Shown here piece by piece: positions 45,167-52,659 of a stretch of DNA of 64,000 bases; within the stretch, counting starts at the first letter, position 1; the number at the start of each line of letters is the position of its first letter. Where the stretch lies: the IMG/VR virus record IMGVR_UViG_3300038701_002052, positions 1 to 64,000 of that record. One strand, written 5' to 3'. Source of the DNA: a virus. A program made the position numbers and the translations under genes. The notes below the pieces were generated by a model that did not search any database, was not told the origin of the DNA, and saw nothing but the letters and a program-made list of their open reading frames with translations.

Positions 45167-45262
45167 GCCGAACCAGTTCGTGCAGCCAACCCCTACCGGG
45201 CCGCGTCTTTTGTGTTGGTTGAGTCGTCAGCCGGTAGGGGCGGCTGACGAAGGTCGTTCGGC
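45167..45262 (+). other. Integron attC-like recombination site
   Basis: 96 bases bounded by GCCGAAC and its complement GTTCGGC. Inside, TTCGTGCAGCC pairs with GGCTGACGAA leaving one extrahelical G, then CCCCTACCGG pairs perfectly with CCGGTAGGGG around a ~31-base terminal loop. The paired R and L boxes, small unpaired spacers and single extra base match the folded attC substrate of integron integrases. Confidence 0.75.
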
Positions 45263-45265
45263 GAA

Positions 45266-45634
45266 TCAAAGATCGTGCGCTTTGAGTGCATCCACGACCT
45301 CCTTTTTGGCTCCAAGAATCTCGCGGAAGAAGTCGCTCCACTTCATTCCTTGAAGCCGCTTGTGGTGTTTCGCGCTGGAGACGAGTTCTTCTTCCGTCTC
45401 GCCGCTGGCGACCGTCTCTTCGTGGAGGTGTTCCCAATCGAGCGCATTACCGTCTTGATCGACCCATTGGCCGGGATCGTCCTTGGTGTGTCGCTTGTAG
45501 CCAAGCACGAGGAACATCTTGCCCGCTGGCGTCGAGATTCTGGCCTCGTCAGCATTGGGGAACATCCGCCGAAAACGCCGAACAAGTCGCGGCAGGTCAA
45601 CCGCTGCCCGCGGGTCAGTTTTCTGTGTTTTCAT
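45266..45634 (-). CDS. Unknown protein next to attC
   Basis: 122 residues: RLVRRFRRMFPNADEARIST, then acidic HEETVASGETEEELVSSAK. No family recognised. The stop lies three bases from the attC-like site, the position of a cassette gene read leftward. Confidence 0.6.
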   Translation of the reverse strand: MKTQKTDPRAAVDLPRLVRRFRRMFPNADEARISTPAGKMFLVLGYKRHTKDDPGQWVDQDGNALDWEHLHEETVASGETEEELVSSAKHHKRLQGMKWSDFFREILGAKKEVVDALKAHDL

Positions 45635-45809
45635 AGTCTTTTGGCGCGGGCATCGGTGCCTGCGCTTTGGCGTTCTCTCTTAAAACTTCTGATAGTCCAC
45701 CCCTGAAAGCCGTGACTGGCTCGTTCCCCGCTGGCTCATTATCGTAGATAAATCTTTCAAGGGCGGTTAAAGGCTCTGTGGTTTTTGTATGGCTCCAGAT
45801 TCGTGTCAT
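45615..45809 (-). CDS. Unknown small phage protein
   Basis: 64 residues from MTRIWSHTKTTEPLTALERF; YDNEPAG and RGGLSEVLRENAKA resemble small phage proteins of unknown role. Overlaps its downstream neighbour by 20 bases. Confidence 0.55.
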   Translation of the reverse strand: MTRIWSHTKTTEPLTALERFIYDNEPAGNEPVTAFRGGLSEVLRENAKAQAPMPAPKDYENTEN

Positions 45810-45811
45810 GA

Positions 45812-46114
45812 TCACTCGCCCTTTCCCCAAAACCAGATTTCATCACCAGGTTCGGCTTCGATGCCCCATCCGTGAACCTCTGGGTCGTAATTGACCTGCG
45901 AACACAGACCGGCTTGCTTGGCCAGCGGTAGCACGTCCTCACTCCACTCGTCCGAGCAGAAGTGCGCCGTGTCCATGCATAGGCAATCACAGCCAGCCTC
46001 GGGGCCGCATGTACCTTGGTGTGCGGGCTCAGGAATCACGCCGTGATTTAGCACAGACATTGTCCACTCCAGTCTTTTGCGGAGGTTTTTGATTAGTTCA
46101 GTGTCGTTCATCAT
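45812..46114 (-). CDS. Cys-rich unknown protein
   Basis: 100 residues with HQGTCGPEAGCDCLCMD and a further HFCSDEW; the Cys/His cluster could bind metal. The C-terminus is acidic and Trp-rich. It overlaps the next upstream gene. Confidence 0.55.
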   Translation of the reverse strand: MMNDTELIKNLRKRLEWTMSVLNHGVIPEPAHQGTCGPEAGCDCLCMDTAHFCSDEWSEDVLPLAKQAGLCSQVNYDPEVHGWGIEAEPGDEIWFWGKGE

Positions 46115-46395
46115 TCAAACTTGGGTGTGTTGTGAAGCTCTGTCAGCTCCCGCGTCATCCACTCGATACGGGTCCGGATCTGGTCGTTCGCGTCAGCCAC
46201 CGCAGCCTCACGCGTGGCCCACAGCCACCGGACGTTGATGGGCTTGGGCGAGACGCGTCCCTCAAGAATGCAGACACCCTTGCCGCTCGTCGCCAGGGAC
46301 CGGTAGATCACCTTTTCAATGCCGTCCTTCAACGCGTTCTCCGTGGTGTGGAGCGTCTGTCCTGGAATGAGTTCCCTTGCTTCCTGATTGGTCAT
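46111..46395 (-). CDS. Unknown protein
   Basis: 94 residues with alpha/beta alternation (KVIYRSLATSGKGVCILEGR) and a helical end. First gene of this leftward group; its promoter should lie in the 68-base gap that contains a perfect palindrome. Confidence 0.55.
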   Translation of the reverse strand: MTNQEARELIPGQTLHTTENALKDGIEKVIYRSLATSGKGVCILEGRVSPKPINVRWLWATREAAVADANDQIRTRIEWMTRELTELHNTPKFE

Positions 46396-46430
46396 TTTAG
46401 TCTGAATTCACTGGTTGACGAATACCGGAA

Positions 46431-46452
46431 GTTAGCCCAAAGTTGGGCTAAC
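46431..46452. promoter_or_regulatory. Perfect palindrome between divergent genes
   Basis: GTTAGCCCAA-AG-TTGGGCTAAC is a 10-bp perfect inverted repeat with a two-base centre, 36 bases from one start codon and 12 from the other. It is placed like an operator controlling both directions. No T-tract makes a terminator unlikely. Confidence 0.6.
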
Positions 46453-46463
46453 GCAAATAAAAA

Positions 46464-46943
46464 ATGCAGCTCAAAGTAATCTCACCCACCATCACGCTCG
46501 ACATCACCGGTGCCTACGCCAGCGGAGACGTTCTATTCGGACTGACAGCGATCCCCAACCGCGGCGGCTTCTCGAACGGTGTCGCCAACATGCTGCGGAC
46601 GGTCACCGTGATCGACCGCTACAACCAGGCCCCCGAATTCGACCTCGTCCTCTTTGACTGCGACGCAGGCGACCCCACCCTGGCAGCCGCAAACGCCGCA
46701 TGGACGCTGACAGCGGACCACGGCGAGAAGATCATCAATTTCGTCGACGTGGACGCGGCTGACTACGGCTCGATCGCCGCAACCGGCGGAGCGGTCCGCA
46801 TCGCCCACTTCTCCGGCCTTCAGATCCCGATCAACACGGATACGTTGAAGATCGCAGGCATCTCCAGAGGCACTCCAAACTACGCCTCAGGATCCGCCAC
46901 CACTGATTTCGTCATCCGCCTTGGCATCGACCAGAGCATCTGA
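46464..46943 (+). CDS. Structural-type protein apart from the tail cluster
   Basis: 159 residues, beta-rich: PTITLDITGAYASGDVLFGL and VRIAHFSGLQIPINTDTLK. It reads like small virion decoration proteins of marine phages, but it lies far from the virion operon. The regulated start, 12 bases after a palindrome, suggests separate control. Function is inferred only. Confidence 0.55.
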   Translation: MQLKVISPTITLDITGAYASGDVLFGLTAIPNRGGFSNGVANMLRTVTVIDRYNQAPEFDLVLFDCDAGDPTLAAANAAWTLTADHGEKIINFVDVDAADYGSIAATGGAVRIAHFSGLQIPINTDTLKIAGISRGTPNYASGSATTDFVIRLGIDQSI

Positions 46944-46998
46944 CACCCATTTCCAACCGGAGGAAGGCACCCCACCCGCGTTTCATACTCAGCACCCC

Positions 46999-47256
46999 AT
47001 GGACGCTTCGACCCTTCCGAATCCCCGAGTCCAGACAACCCGCCCCTCGCGAACGGCCCCTCCGGTTGGATCCCAATCTCAGCAACAGCGCGTCAGAAAA
47101 TGCGCCATGTGCCCCTCCTGCGGCACCACCCAGTCAAACGTCCTGTTCGGCAGGCTGAAGAAGGACGGAACCCTAAGGCGACGGCGTCACTGCCTCGGTT
47201 GCGGGGAAAGGTTCACCACCATTGAAGTCGCGACCCAATTCCTCAAATCACGTTGA
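46999..47256 (+). CDS. NrdR-like zinc-ribbon protein without ATP-cone
   Basis: 85 residues. MCPSCGTTQSNVLFGR and RRRRHCLGCGERFTTIE reproduce the N-terminal zinc ribbon of the ribonucleotide reductase repressor NrdR, but the chain ends right after it, without the ATP-cone that senses dATP. It may be a DNA-binding decoy or another zinc-ribbon regulator. Confidence 0.6.
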   Translation: MDASTLPNPRVQTTRPSRTAPPVGSQSQQQRVRKCAMCPSCGTTQSNVLFGRLKKDGTLRRRRHCLGCGERFTTIEVATQFLKSR

Positions 47257-47533
47257 ACTGGTCGCCAGGCCCACAACGTCAGGCAGATGGGCCATCTGGA
47301 CAGCCCTCGCCTGGACCCGACTCCGCACAGGTGACCTCCTGCTCGCCTACAACCTCTTCAAGTCCGACCCCGGACAAGGCAGCTTCCTCGAGATGAAACG
47401 GGACCTGGACCGCGTGGGCATGGGTCCGGAATGGAAGACCGAGGAGGACGCAAACACAGCCATCGCATGCTTCAACGCCTACACGTCCCAGAAATGGGCC
47501 AAGAAGCGTGCTGTGAGGCGTAAGAATACCTGA
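47222..47533 (+). CDS. Unknown protein, start uncertain
   Basis: Up to 103 residues from a TTG overlapping the zinc-ribbon gene; the protein-like part begins near TTSGRWAIWTALAWTRL. The rest (GSFLEMKRDLDRVGMGPEW) is helical and basic at the end. No family recognised. Confidence 0.45.
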   Translation: MKSRPNSSNHVELVARPTTSGRWAIWTALAWTRLRTGDLLLAYNLFKSDPGQGSFLEMKRDLDRVGMGPEWKTEEDANTAIACFNAYTSQKWAKKRAVRRKNT

Positions 47534-47830
47534 TCAAAACAACGTTGGCTGGTTCGTGTCAGAATACTCCCGGATCAGCCTCTTGCGATACGGCGTGAAG
47601 CTCTTCACCTTGACGCCTGAAACGGTCCACCCAGCCGCTTTGGGCGCTCCGGCCTCCACAAACCGATCATAGACCGACCTTGGGACCTTCTGCCCAACCA
47701 ACCCGGAAAGCCACCCCCTTGAAAACGGCCATTCAACCCCAAGGATCTCCACCTGGACACGCCTGAAACCTCCCTTCGGCGTCTTTCCGGCATGCAGGTT
47801 CTCACGAGTCAATTCCACCATCTCTTCCAT
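47534..47830 (-). CDS. Unknown protein
   Basis: 98 residues: FRRVQVEILGVEWPFSRGW, QKVPRSVYDRFVEAG. Convergent with the preceding gene with no gap. A small DNA-binding role is possible but unproven. Confidence 0.55.
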   Translation of the reverse strand: MEEMVELTRENLHAGKTPKGGFRRVQVEILGVEWPFSRGWLSGLVGQKVPRSVYDRFVEAGAPKAAGWTVSGVKVKSFTPYRKRLIREYSDTNQPTLF

Positions 47831-47872
47831 GCCATCAAATTCCCACCTATTCTCACTTGCGTCAAGACGCAG

Positions 47873-47890
47873 TTGCCCGTAACTTGGGGT
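47873..47890 (+). promoter_or_regulatory. CCGTARYT motif before structured RNA 1
   Basis: TTGCCCGTAACTTGGGGT sits directly upstream of the gene-free, hairpin-rich stretch. TTGCGT 17 bases before TAACTT could also form a sigma-70-like pair. Confidence 0.5.
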
Positions 47891-48432
47891 TGGATCATTC
47901 CGCGTGGTCCTTACATATCAGCAGGCGTTGCTGGTCTCTTCCACAGGTGTACACGGTGCGCGGGCCGGCCTTGGAAGGGGTCGCTCTCAGAGCGTAAACG
48001 CCTCCGAGTTCAGTTGGGAACCCCACTGCGGCCAACACCGCAGACCGAGTGACCTGAAACACGGCACGACGACGGGCTCGTTAAACATACCGCCTCTCCA
48101 GGTGGAGAGGATGGGGGAGTCTATAAGCTCCCCCATACCGTCGCGGCTTAACAGCCGTGAAACCTTGGTTCGGGGGAAGATCACCCCTGAGTGCGCTACA
48201 GGGCAACCGGGCGCATCTGTCCCAGCAAAGGACCGAGGTGCGGAAAGAACACTCCCAAAGTGTTCGGGACCGCCATGCAACCATACTCGTCGTTTGGACG
48301 GTTGAAACGGTGCAAAAGCGCCAAGCATGTTCACTCTCCACTGAGACTGGAGGGTGAACTGTGCCCCAGCCTGCCGAATGGAGCGGTGAAACGGGTGTTA
48401 AAGCAGACACGGCGCTTGCATAGCACAACTTG
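47891..48432 (+). ncRNA. Large structured RNA candidate 1 (~0.55 kb)
   Basis: No credible protein frame spans this stretch, yet it folds into a chain of strong local hairpins: 47982-47994; 48026-48031/48038-48043 (CTGCGG/CCGCAG); 48093-48099/48104-48110 (CCTCTCC/GGAGAGG); 48111-48119/48128-48136 (ATGGGGGAG/CTCCCCCAT); 48247-48253/48259-48265; and 48329-48340/48348-48359 (12 bp with one G-U). A CCGTARYT motif stands at each end, so it may be a separate transcript. Size recalls the ornate ROOL/GOLLD RNAs of phages, but no identity is claimed. The plus strand is chosen from the motif direction. Confidence 0.6.
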
Positions 48433-48436
48433 CACA

Positions 48437-48452
48437 ACACGTAACTTGGGCT
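48437..48452 (+). promoter_or_regulatory. CCGTARYT motif after structured RNA 1
   Basis: AACACGTAACTTGGGC lies 14 bases before the next start codon, and so marks the end of the RNA region and the start of a short gene group. Confidence 0.45.
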
Positions 48453-48466
48453 ACCTTCTGGCCCAC

Positions 48467-48709
48467 ATGAGATACAACAACAGGACGAACAAGGGGCTGA
48501 CGGGTACACCAACGCAGATCGAGCCGCAACCCGGCCGTACAAGTACAGGAAAGATCAGCAGATACGAACAACTGCTCCGAAAGAAATCCCGTCAACCACT
48601 CAGCCCGCAAGAACACGCCAACCTCATCACACTGGCCGGAAAACTCGGCAAGCTGACCAAGAAGGAGGCCGGCAGAATCCTCAAAAAGCTGCAGGCTCAT
48701 ACCAGATGA
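48467..48709 (+). CDS. Basic small protein
   Basis: 80 residues, very basic: ISRYEQLLRKKSRQPLSPQE, KKEAGRILKKLQAHTR. Helical; may bind nucleic acid, perhaps the adjacent RNA, but that is only a guess from position. Overlaps the next gene by 4 bases. Confidence 0.5.
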   Translation: MRYNNRTNKGLTGTPTQIEPQPGRTSTGKISRYEQLLRKKSRQPLSPQEHANLITLAGKLGKLTKKEAGRILKKLQAHTR

Positions 48710-48987
48710 ACCCAATATCAAGTCTCGGCATGTACAAAGAGACCCAAAAAGCTGAAACAAGAAGACGACAATTCCTCAAAAAGGCCGCCGACCGCGGTGA
48801 GTTCGTACAAGAAGTGGACGGCTTTGTTTACTGGCTCCCAAACGAGTCACAGAGCGGGATCATGGCGTCTCACCACCTCCGCTGGATTGCTGGTGAACTG
48901 GACCGAAGAAACGAGCAGTGGAACCGCGAGATCAACGCGGCGCTGTCACCAGTAGTAGACCCAGGGCTTGGTGTCCAACGGGAATAA
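48706..48987 (+). CDS. Small conserved-type phage protein
   Basis: 93 residues. FVYWLPNESQSGIMASHHL followed by RWIAGELDRRNEQWN resembles a widespread small phage family of unknown function. The 3' end overlaps a gene on the other strand. Confidence 0.6.
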   Translation: MNPISSLGMYKETQKAETRRRQFLKKAADRGEFVQEVDGFVYWLPNESQSGIMASHHLRWIAGELDRRNEQWNREINAALSPVVDPGLGVQRE

Positions 48988-49167
48988 AACCTCCTCCTCG
49001 CCGGACATAACCCTGGAAACGCAGGCGCGGCACTCAGCACGCCTCTTCCTGTGCTTCTGAAGCCTTCGCCACTCCTTGGGCTCAGCTCGAAGCCACCCGC
49101 CATCACGCCACAGATCAGCTTTCAAGCCCCTACACCTGCTCTTGTTGTGGTGATACGTGCGGCTCAT
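48946..49167 (-). CDS. Small basic phage protein
   Basis: 73 residues from MSRTYHHNKSRCRGL; an in-frame ATG 12 bases upstream is possible. PKEWRRLQKHRKRRAECRA and FPLDTKPWVYYW resemble a conserved phage family, function unknown. Tail-to-tail overlap of 42 bases with the plus-strand gene. Confidence 0.6.
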   Translation of the reverse strand: MSRTYHHNKSRCRGLKADLWRDGGWLRAEPKEWRRLQKHRKRRAECRACVSRVMSGEEEVLFPLDTKPWVYYW

Positions 49168-49202
49168 GTAAATCGACATTACACACGAATTCCCACTTGC
49201 AC

Positions 49203-49218
49203 AACCCGTAGTTACAGG
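49203..49218 (+). promoter_or_regulatory. CCGTARYT motif, copy before 49233
   Basis: AACCCGTAGTTACAGG, 15 bases before the next start codon, in the direction of transcription, opening a three-gene group. Confidence 0.5.
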
Positions 49219-49232
49219 TCACATTCCCGGAC

Positions 49233-49349
49233 ATGAAACACAAGACCCTCACCCCCGGCGACTACCTGGTCTCAATCCTAGGTGGAATCTTCCTCTTCCT
49301 CATCGTCACCCAGGCCGTACAAAGCGGCTGCGCCATCATCACGCCATGA
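49233..49349 (+). CDS. 38-residue membrane peptide
   Basis: MKHKTLTPGDYLVSILGG followed by IFLFLIVTQAVQ forms one membrane helix. ATGA overlap with the next gene and a regulatory motif 15 bases upstream support it. Confidence 0.45.
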   Translation: MKHKTLTPGDYLVSILGGIFLFLIVTQAVQSGCAIITP

Positions 49350-49570
49350 AACCAAACCCTCTCAGAACCCACATCATCCAGACCGTCCAACAAAACGACC
49401 TCCAACTCTCAACAGATGAACTCATCTCCAAAACCACCAACCACTTCCGCAACGAATACCCCCAAAGAACCATCACAGCCGCCATCCAGGAACTCTTCCA
49501 GGAACGCATCTTCTGGATCCGCAGAAACAAGGTCGCACTCGTCCACGGTGCCACACAGAAGGCTGAGTGA
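49346..49570 (+). CDS. Small HTH-like protein
   Basis: 74 residues: LSTDELISKTTNHFRNEYPQ and TITAAIQELFQERIFWIRR suggest a winged helix. Target unknown. Confidence 0.5.
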   Translation: MKPNPLRTHIIQTVQQNDLQLSTDELISKTTNHFRNEYPQRTITAAIQELFQERIFWIRRNKVALVHGATQKAE

Positions 49571-49624
49571 GGCTATCAGATACCTCAAATACGATATGAA
49601 GTGGTCATAACGACCAACGAACCA

Positions 49625-49954
49625 ATGGCTATGAATGCACAAGAAAACTCCGACGAGGTGGGTATTGATGTCCAACGCCTTGTTCGCCGCTTGATGGATA
49701 CCGTGGAAACTACCGCCATGGAATACCCGCCGTTCTGCAAAGATGTGAGGCATGCGTGTCTCGAACTTGAACGCCTCAACCAATGGAAAAGGGAAGGGAT
49801 GCGGGTTTTGGGAGAGTGGGAATCCGTATGGGTTGCCGCTGGATCACCGGGAAGATTGGGGCAATCCAAAGCAGAAGCGGTGCGAGAACTTATTGCCGCC
49901 CAACTACACATATCCTCCCACAGCCACAACACCGGGGAACACAATTTCAAATGA
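49625..49954 (+). CDS. Unknown protein
   Basis: 109 residues, helical: VQRLVRRLMDTVETTAME, and LELERLNQWKREGMRVLGEW resembling small phage proteins. An ATG two codons later is an alternative start. Bases 49955-50215 after it hold open frames of low quality only; no gene is called there. Confidence 0.5.
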   Translation: MAMNAQENSDEVGIDVQRLVRRLMDTVETTAMEYPPFCKDVRHACLELERLNQWKREGMRVLGEWESVWVAAGSPGRLGQSKAEAVRELIAAQLHISSHSHNTGEHNFK

Positions 49955-50215
49955 CCCACCTCAACATGCCATCAAAATCGCTCAGAATGGCCCCTGTAAG
50001 CCGTTTTGCAACCAATGGGCGAGAACGGTGGGGCGACGGCACAGAGAGGGCACCAGGGGGGCGGGCAGAGGGCGTTAAGAATGGTTTTGACGGAATGCCA
50101 CGAAGTTTAGAACGACCACATATAACATTATGCGACCTCGTCAGGCCTTCCCCCCAATGCCCCCCACCCCGGTGGTTGAGGCTCCTGGTCGACTCCTCTG
50201 ACAATGTTAACCAAA

Positions 50216-51090
50216 ATGGGTTAGGTCACACGTTTCTATAAGTCGTTGATTATCAACGGTTACCTACAGAATTGTGGGAAAATTGCTAGCAGTTGGGCGG
50301 TCAATCGTTACTAAAACAGGCCGGACCTATCCCCCTACTAAGTGTTCGAAATGCGGTTCGGGAACACGGTAAATGCAAAGCGTTTGCAATTCCCAACAAG
50401 CGCGGACGGTGAAGCGGTTTCGTTCTGACTACGCTTGGTTTCCATGAAACCTTCTGGGTTGTAGCTCTTGACGACTCCCCTTTGACGGTGACACGGTGAT
50501 CAAAGATCCTGCGTTGCTGAATGCGGACCCTTCCGTATCCCTCTGGTTCGCAGAGGTTTCGGTTTGAGAATTCCGCAGCGGTGTAGGCCTGATGCCGGCC
50601 TAGCTGGATCGACTCCAGCCATCAGAAGCCCCAGCGAAACAATTGGGCGCGTATCTGAGTGACCCCTACCGCATGGCAGAAGTGTGAAGGAAGCACGAAC
50701 GAGAGACGCGCTTATAGCATGGCGCGGCGGGGTGCGCACCCTTGCTTTCGGACGGTGAGCCAGCTAACGGGCAAACAAATTTGGTGGAAGCCTGCAATGA
50801 AACCGGGCAAGCGGAGTGCTTGAAACCTTGGCATTGTGGGTTGATTAGGTGGGCGCGTTGTGCGTCGCCACACTGGGGGAATGGTCCCCGCAATCCCTTG
50901 TGATGGACAAGGAAAGGCACGTCAGTTACAGCGGGCGAGGTTTTACGTTGTGGCAGTGTGCGTTGGTTAATGGAATTGGACCGGTATTGATTCTTTGAAT
51001 CGTTATCGGTCCATGTCCATTTGTGGTGCTCTGCGGGGCATTACAAATGGGCAATACGTCCAGACGTTGCCGGTCGTGATACCGGCTTTT
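50216..51090 (+). ncRNA. Large structured RNA candidate 2 (~0.87 kb)
   Basis: The longest gene-free stretch in the window, dense in short perfect stems: TGCAAA-GCG-TTTGCA (~50374); CCTCTG/CAGAGG (50540/50551); TAGGCC/GGCCTA (50584/50597); GCTGGA/TCCAGC (50603/50614); CAAGC/GCTTG (~50808); CCTTGT/ACAAGG (50896/50907); nested GGACCG/CGGTCC and GATTC/GAATC (50978-51012); CCATTTGT/ACAAATGG (51017/51043); and terminal GCCGGT/ACCGGC (51069/51081) followed by TTTT. The only frames on either strand are short and unlike proteins. TATAAG at ~50237 could be a -10 box. GOLLD-like giant phage RNAs are the nearest concept; relation untested. Confidence 0.65.
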
Positions 51091-51104
51091 GAATGGGAGA
51101 TGCT

Positions 51105-51611
51105 ATGAACACCACACTACAGTTACGGAATGAATCCGCCATCGCGATCAGTGACAACCCTGTTCCTGGGTGTAACCGGTTGGTTGATGCGGTTCGCGAT
51201 AGGTTTGAAGACGGGGCTATGTATCGTGCTGGCAAGGCGTCGGATACGGTGACGTTCATCACGAAGAAACATTACGGGGAGATGTACGGGTTGAAGGGCG
51301 CGGCTTTGAACAAGGCGCATCGCGAGTATCTGGGGCAGTTTCGCAGGGCGACTGCTCAGTTCATCGGCGGCGAGGTTGCTGCGGGGAACATCCTGTTGCA
51401 TGGAATGACAGTGAATCGTAAGACGGGCAACGGCACACTCAAGATTGCTGATGCGAAGGTGGTAGCTGCTCGTGACGCGAAGGCGTCGAGAAGGGGCCGG
51501 AAGGCTGACAAGGTGACGACGGCCGTTGACGTTGCCCGTAACTCTGGGTTGACTGACGAGCAGATTGTGGCGCTGTTGGAAGGTGTGAAGGGGAGCGAGG
51601 TGGGCAAGTGA
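51105..51611 (+). CDS. Unknown protein, first gene of right operon
   Basis: 168 residues from MNTTLQLRNESAIA, with the ribosome site GGGAGA. HYGEMYGLKGAALNKAHREY is the most protein-like region; a basic stretch (KASRRGRKADK) and a helical end follow. Not recognised. It follows the RNA candidate closely. Confidence 0.55.
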   Translation: MNTTLQLRNESAIAISDNPVPGCNRLVDAVRDRFEDGAMYRAGKASDTVTFITKKHYGEMYGLKGAALNKAHREYLGQFRRATAQFIGGEVAAGNILLHGMTVNRKTGNGTLKIADAKVVAARDAKASRRGRKADKVTTAVDVARNSGLTDEQIVALLEGVKGSEVGK

Positions 51612-52327
51612 GTGGCCTTGTATTGACCCGGCAGCATGCGGCCAAGGTGGTCAAGGTGGTCGGTGCCGGTCTGTGTTCCGGTGTTGGTGTTCCAGAGCCG
51701 GGGAAGATGTGTGTTGAGGCGGCGGTTTGCTATGCGCTGGGGTTGCCACACGGCGATGATCCGGAGTGCGTGGGGAGTGCTGTTCGTGCTGCGAAGATCG
51801 CCCTGAACGATTTGGCTTGGAGCAGTGACAAGGCGAGGGGTTTGGGAATGATGAAGGTGGCTGTTGCTCAGCTTGGTAGCGATCAGATTGACCAGGTTGA
51901 GTTTTCGAAGCGGCTTGTGTTGAAGCAGGTGAACACGATTCTCGCCGACATGCTGGAAAGTTGTGGAATGTCTCGTGAGGCTGAGTTATGCCGGGTTGCC
52001 GTCACGCTAGAAGCGGCGAGGTCGGCGGCGGAGTCGGCGGCGTGGTCGGCGGCGGAGTCGGCGGCGTGGTCGGCGGCGAGGTCGGCGGCGAGGTCGGCGG
52101 CGGAGTCGGCGGCGGAGTCGGCGGAGTCGGCGGCGTGGTCGGCGGCGGAGTCGGCGGCGTGGTCGGCGGAGTCGGCGGCGTGGTCGGCGGCGGAGTCGGC
52201 GGCGTGGTCGGCGGAGTTGGGAGATGCTGTCTTGGTGCGCTTTGCCGGCCTCATTCTTGAGGTGTTGGTTGAGCTGGATTCCCCCGGCGTTCAATGGCTG
52301 CATTTGTGCGAGGAGGTGGAGCCATGA
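51608..52327 (+). CDS. Protein with Ser-Ala-Ala-Trp/Glu repeats
   Basis: 239 residues. Residues ~1-125 form a globular, helical domain (PEPGKMCVEAAVCYALGLPH). Residues ~135-203 are tandem SAAESAAWSAA/SAAR units that would make a long Ala-rich helix. A short hydrophobic C-terminal segment follows. Phage proteins with such repeats are known, without known role. Confidence 0.6.
   Translation: MSGLVLTRQHAAKVVKVVGAGLCSGVGVPEPGKMCVEAAVCYALGLPHGDDPECVGSAVRAAKIALNDLAWSSDKARGLGMMKVAVAQLGSDQIDQVEFSKRLVLKQVNTILADMLESCGMSREAELCRVAVTLEAARSAAESAAWSAAESAAWSAARSAARSAAESAAESAESAAWSAAESAAWSAESAAWSAAESAAWSAELGDAVLVRFAGLILEVLVELDSPGVQWLHLCEEVEP
52009..52217 (+). repeat. GC-rich tandem repeats
   Basis: Mixed 9-, 12- and 24-base units built from GCGGCGGAGTCG and GCGGCGTGGTCG within the gene at 51608. 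Length is probably variable by slippage. Confidence 0.85.
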
Positions 52328-52659
52328 GCGAGATCAACATCACCCGGTTGTTTCGGGAGGAATCATCGTTCGTGCCGTTCGACATCAGCAACAACGTGGC
52401 GACGTTGGGGGATGATGCTGGGAAGTTGACGTGGGGTGCGGCTGTTGAATGCGCTGAGGACGAATCGCTGTTGAACACGGAGGACTTGCGCGATGAGTTC
52501 CGAGACTACGTTCACGGCTTTGGTGCATGGGGCACGATCAGGCATGGTATCTTGAGAACCCAGTCTCGATCATCTCGTCGAGGATTAGGAAGCCGGATCA
52601 GATCATCCAGCCTTATGAGTTCGGTCATGACGCCAGCAAGAAGACGTGCCTTTGGTTGA
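52324..52659 (+). pseudogene. Truncated phage gene, N-terminal part
   Basis: From MSEINITRLFREESSFVPFD to about FGAWGTI (52545) the product resembles a small phage family with DISNNVATLGDDAGKLTW. Beyond this the frame becomes Arg/Ser-rich and unrelated, while a different family begins in another frame. The break looks like a deletion join. Confidence 0.5.

Noticed and set aside
47891-48432. Frames of 60-150 codons over structured RNA 1
   Set aside because: They are Arg/Ser-rich, differ on each strand and coincide with hairpin arms; none resembles a protein.
49960-50215. Coding frame after 49954
   Set aside because: The plus frame is Pro/Arg-rich and the minus frame overlaps it without a ribosome site; neither is supported.
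50216-51090. Group I or group II intron
   Set aside because: No domain V-like hairpin, no P/Q/R/S core and no interrupted gene on either side could be recognised.
51528-51550. Extra CCGTAACT motif in the gene at 51105
   Set aside because: It lies within a coding frame and lacks the dyad, so a chance match is more likely.
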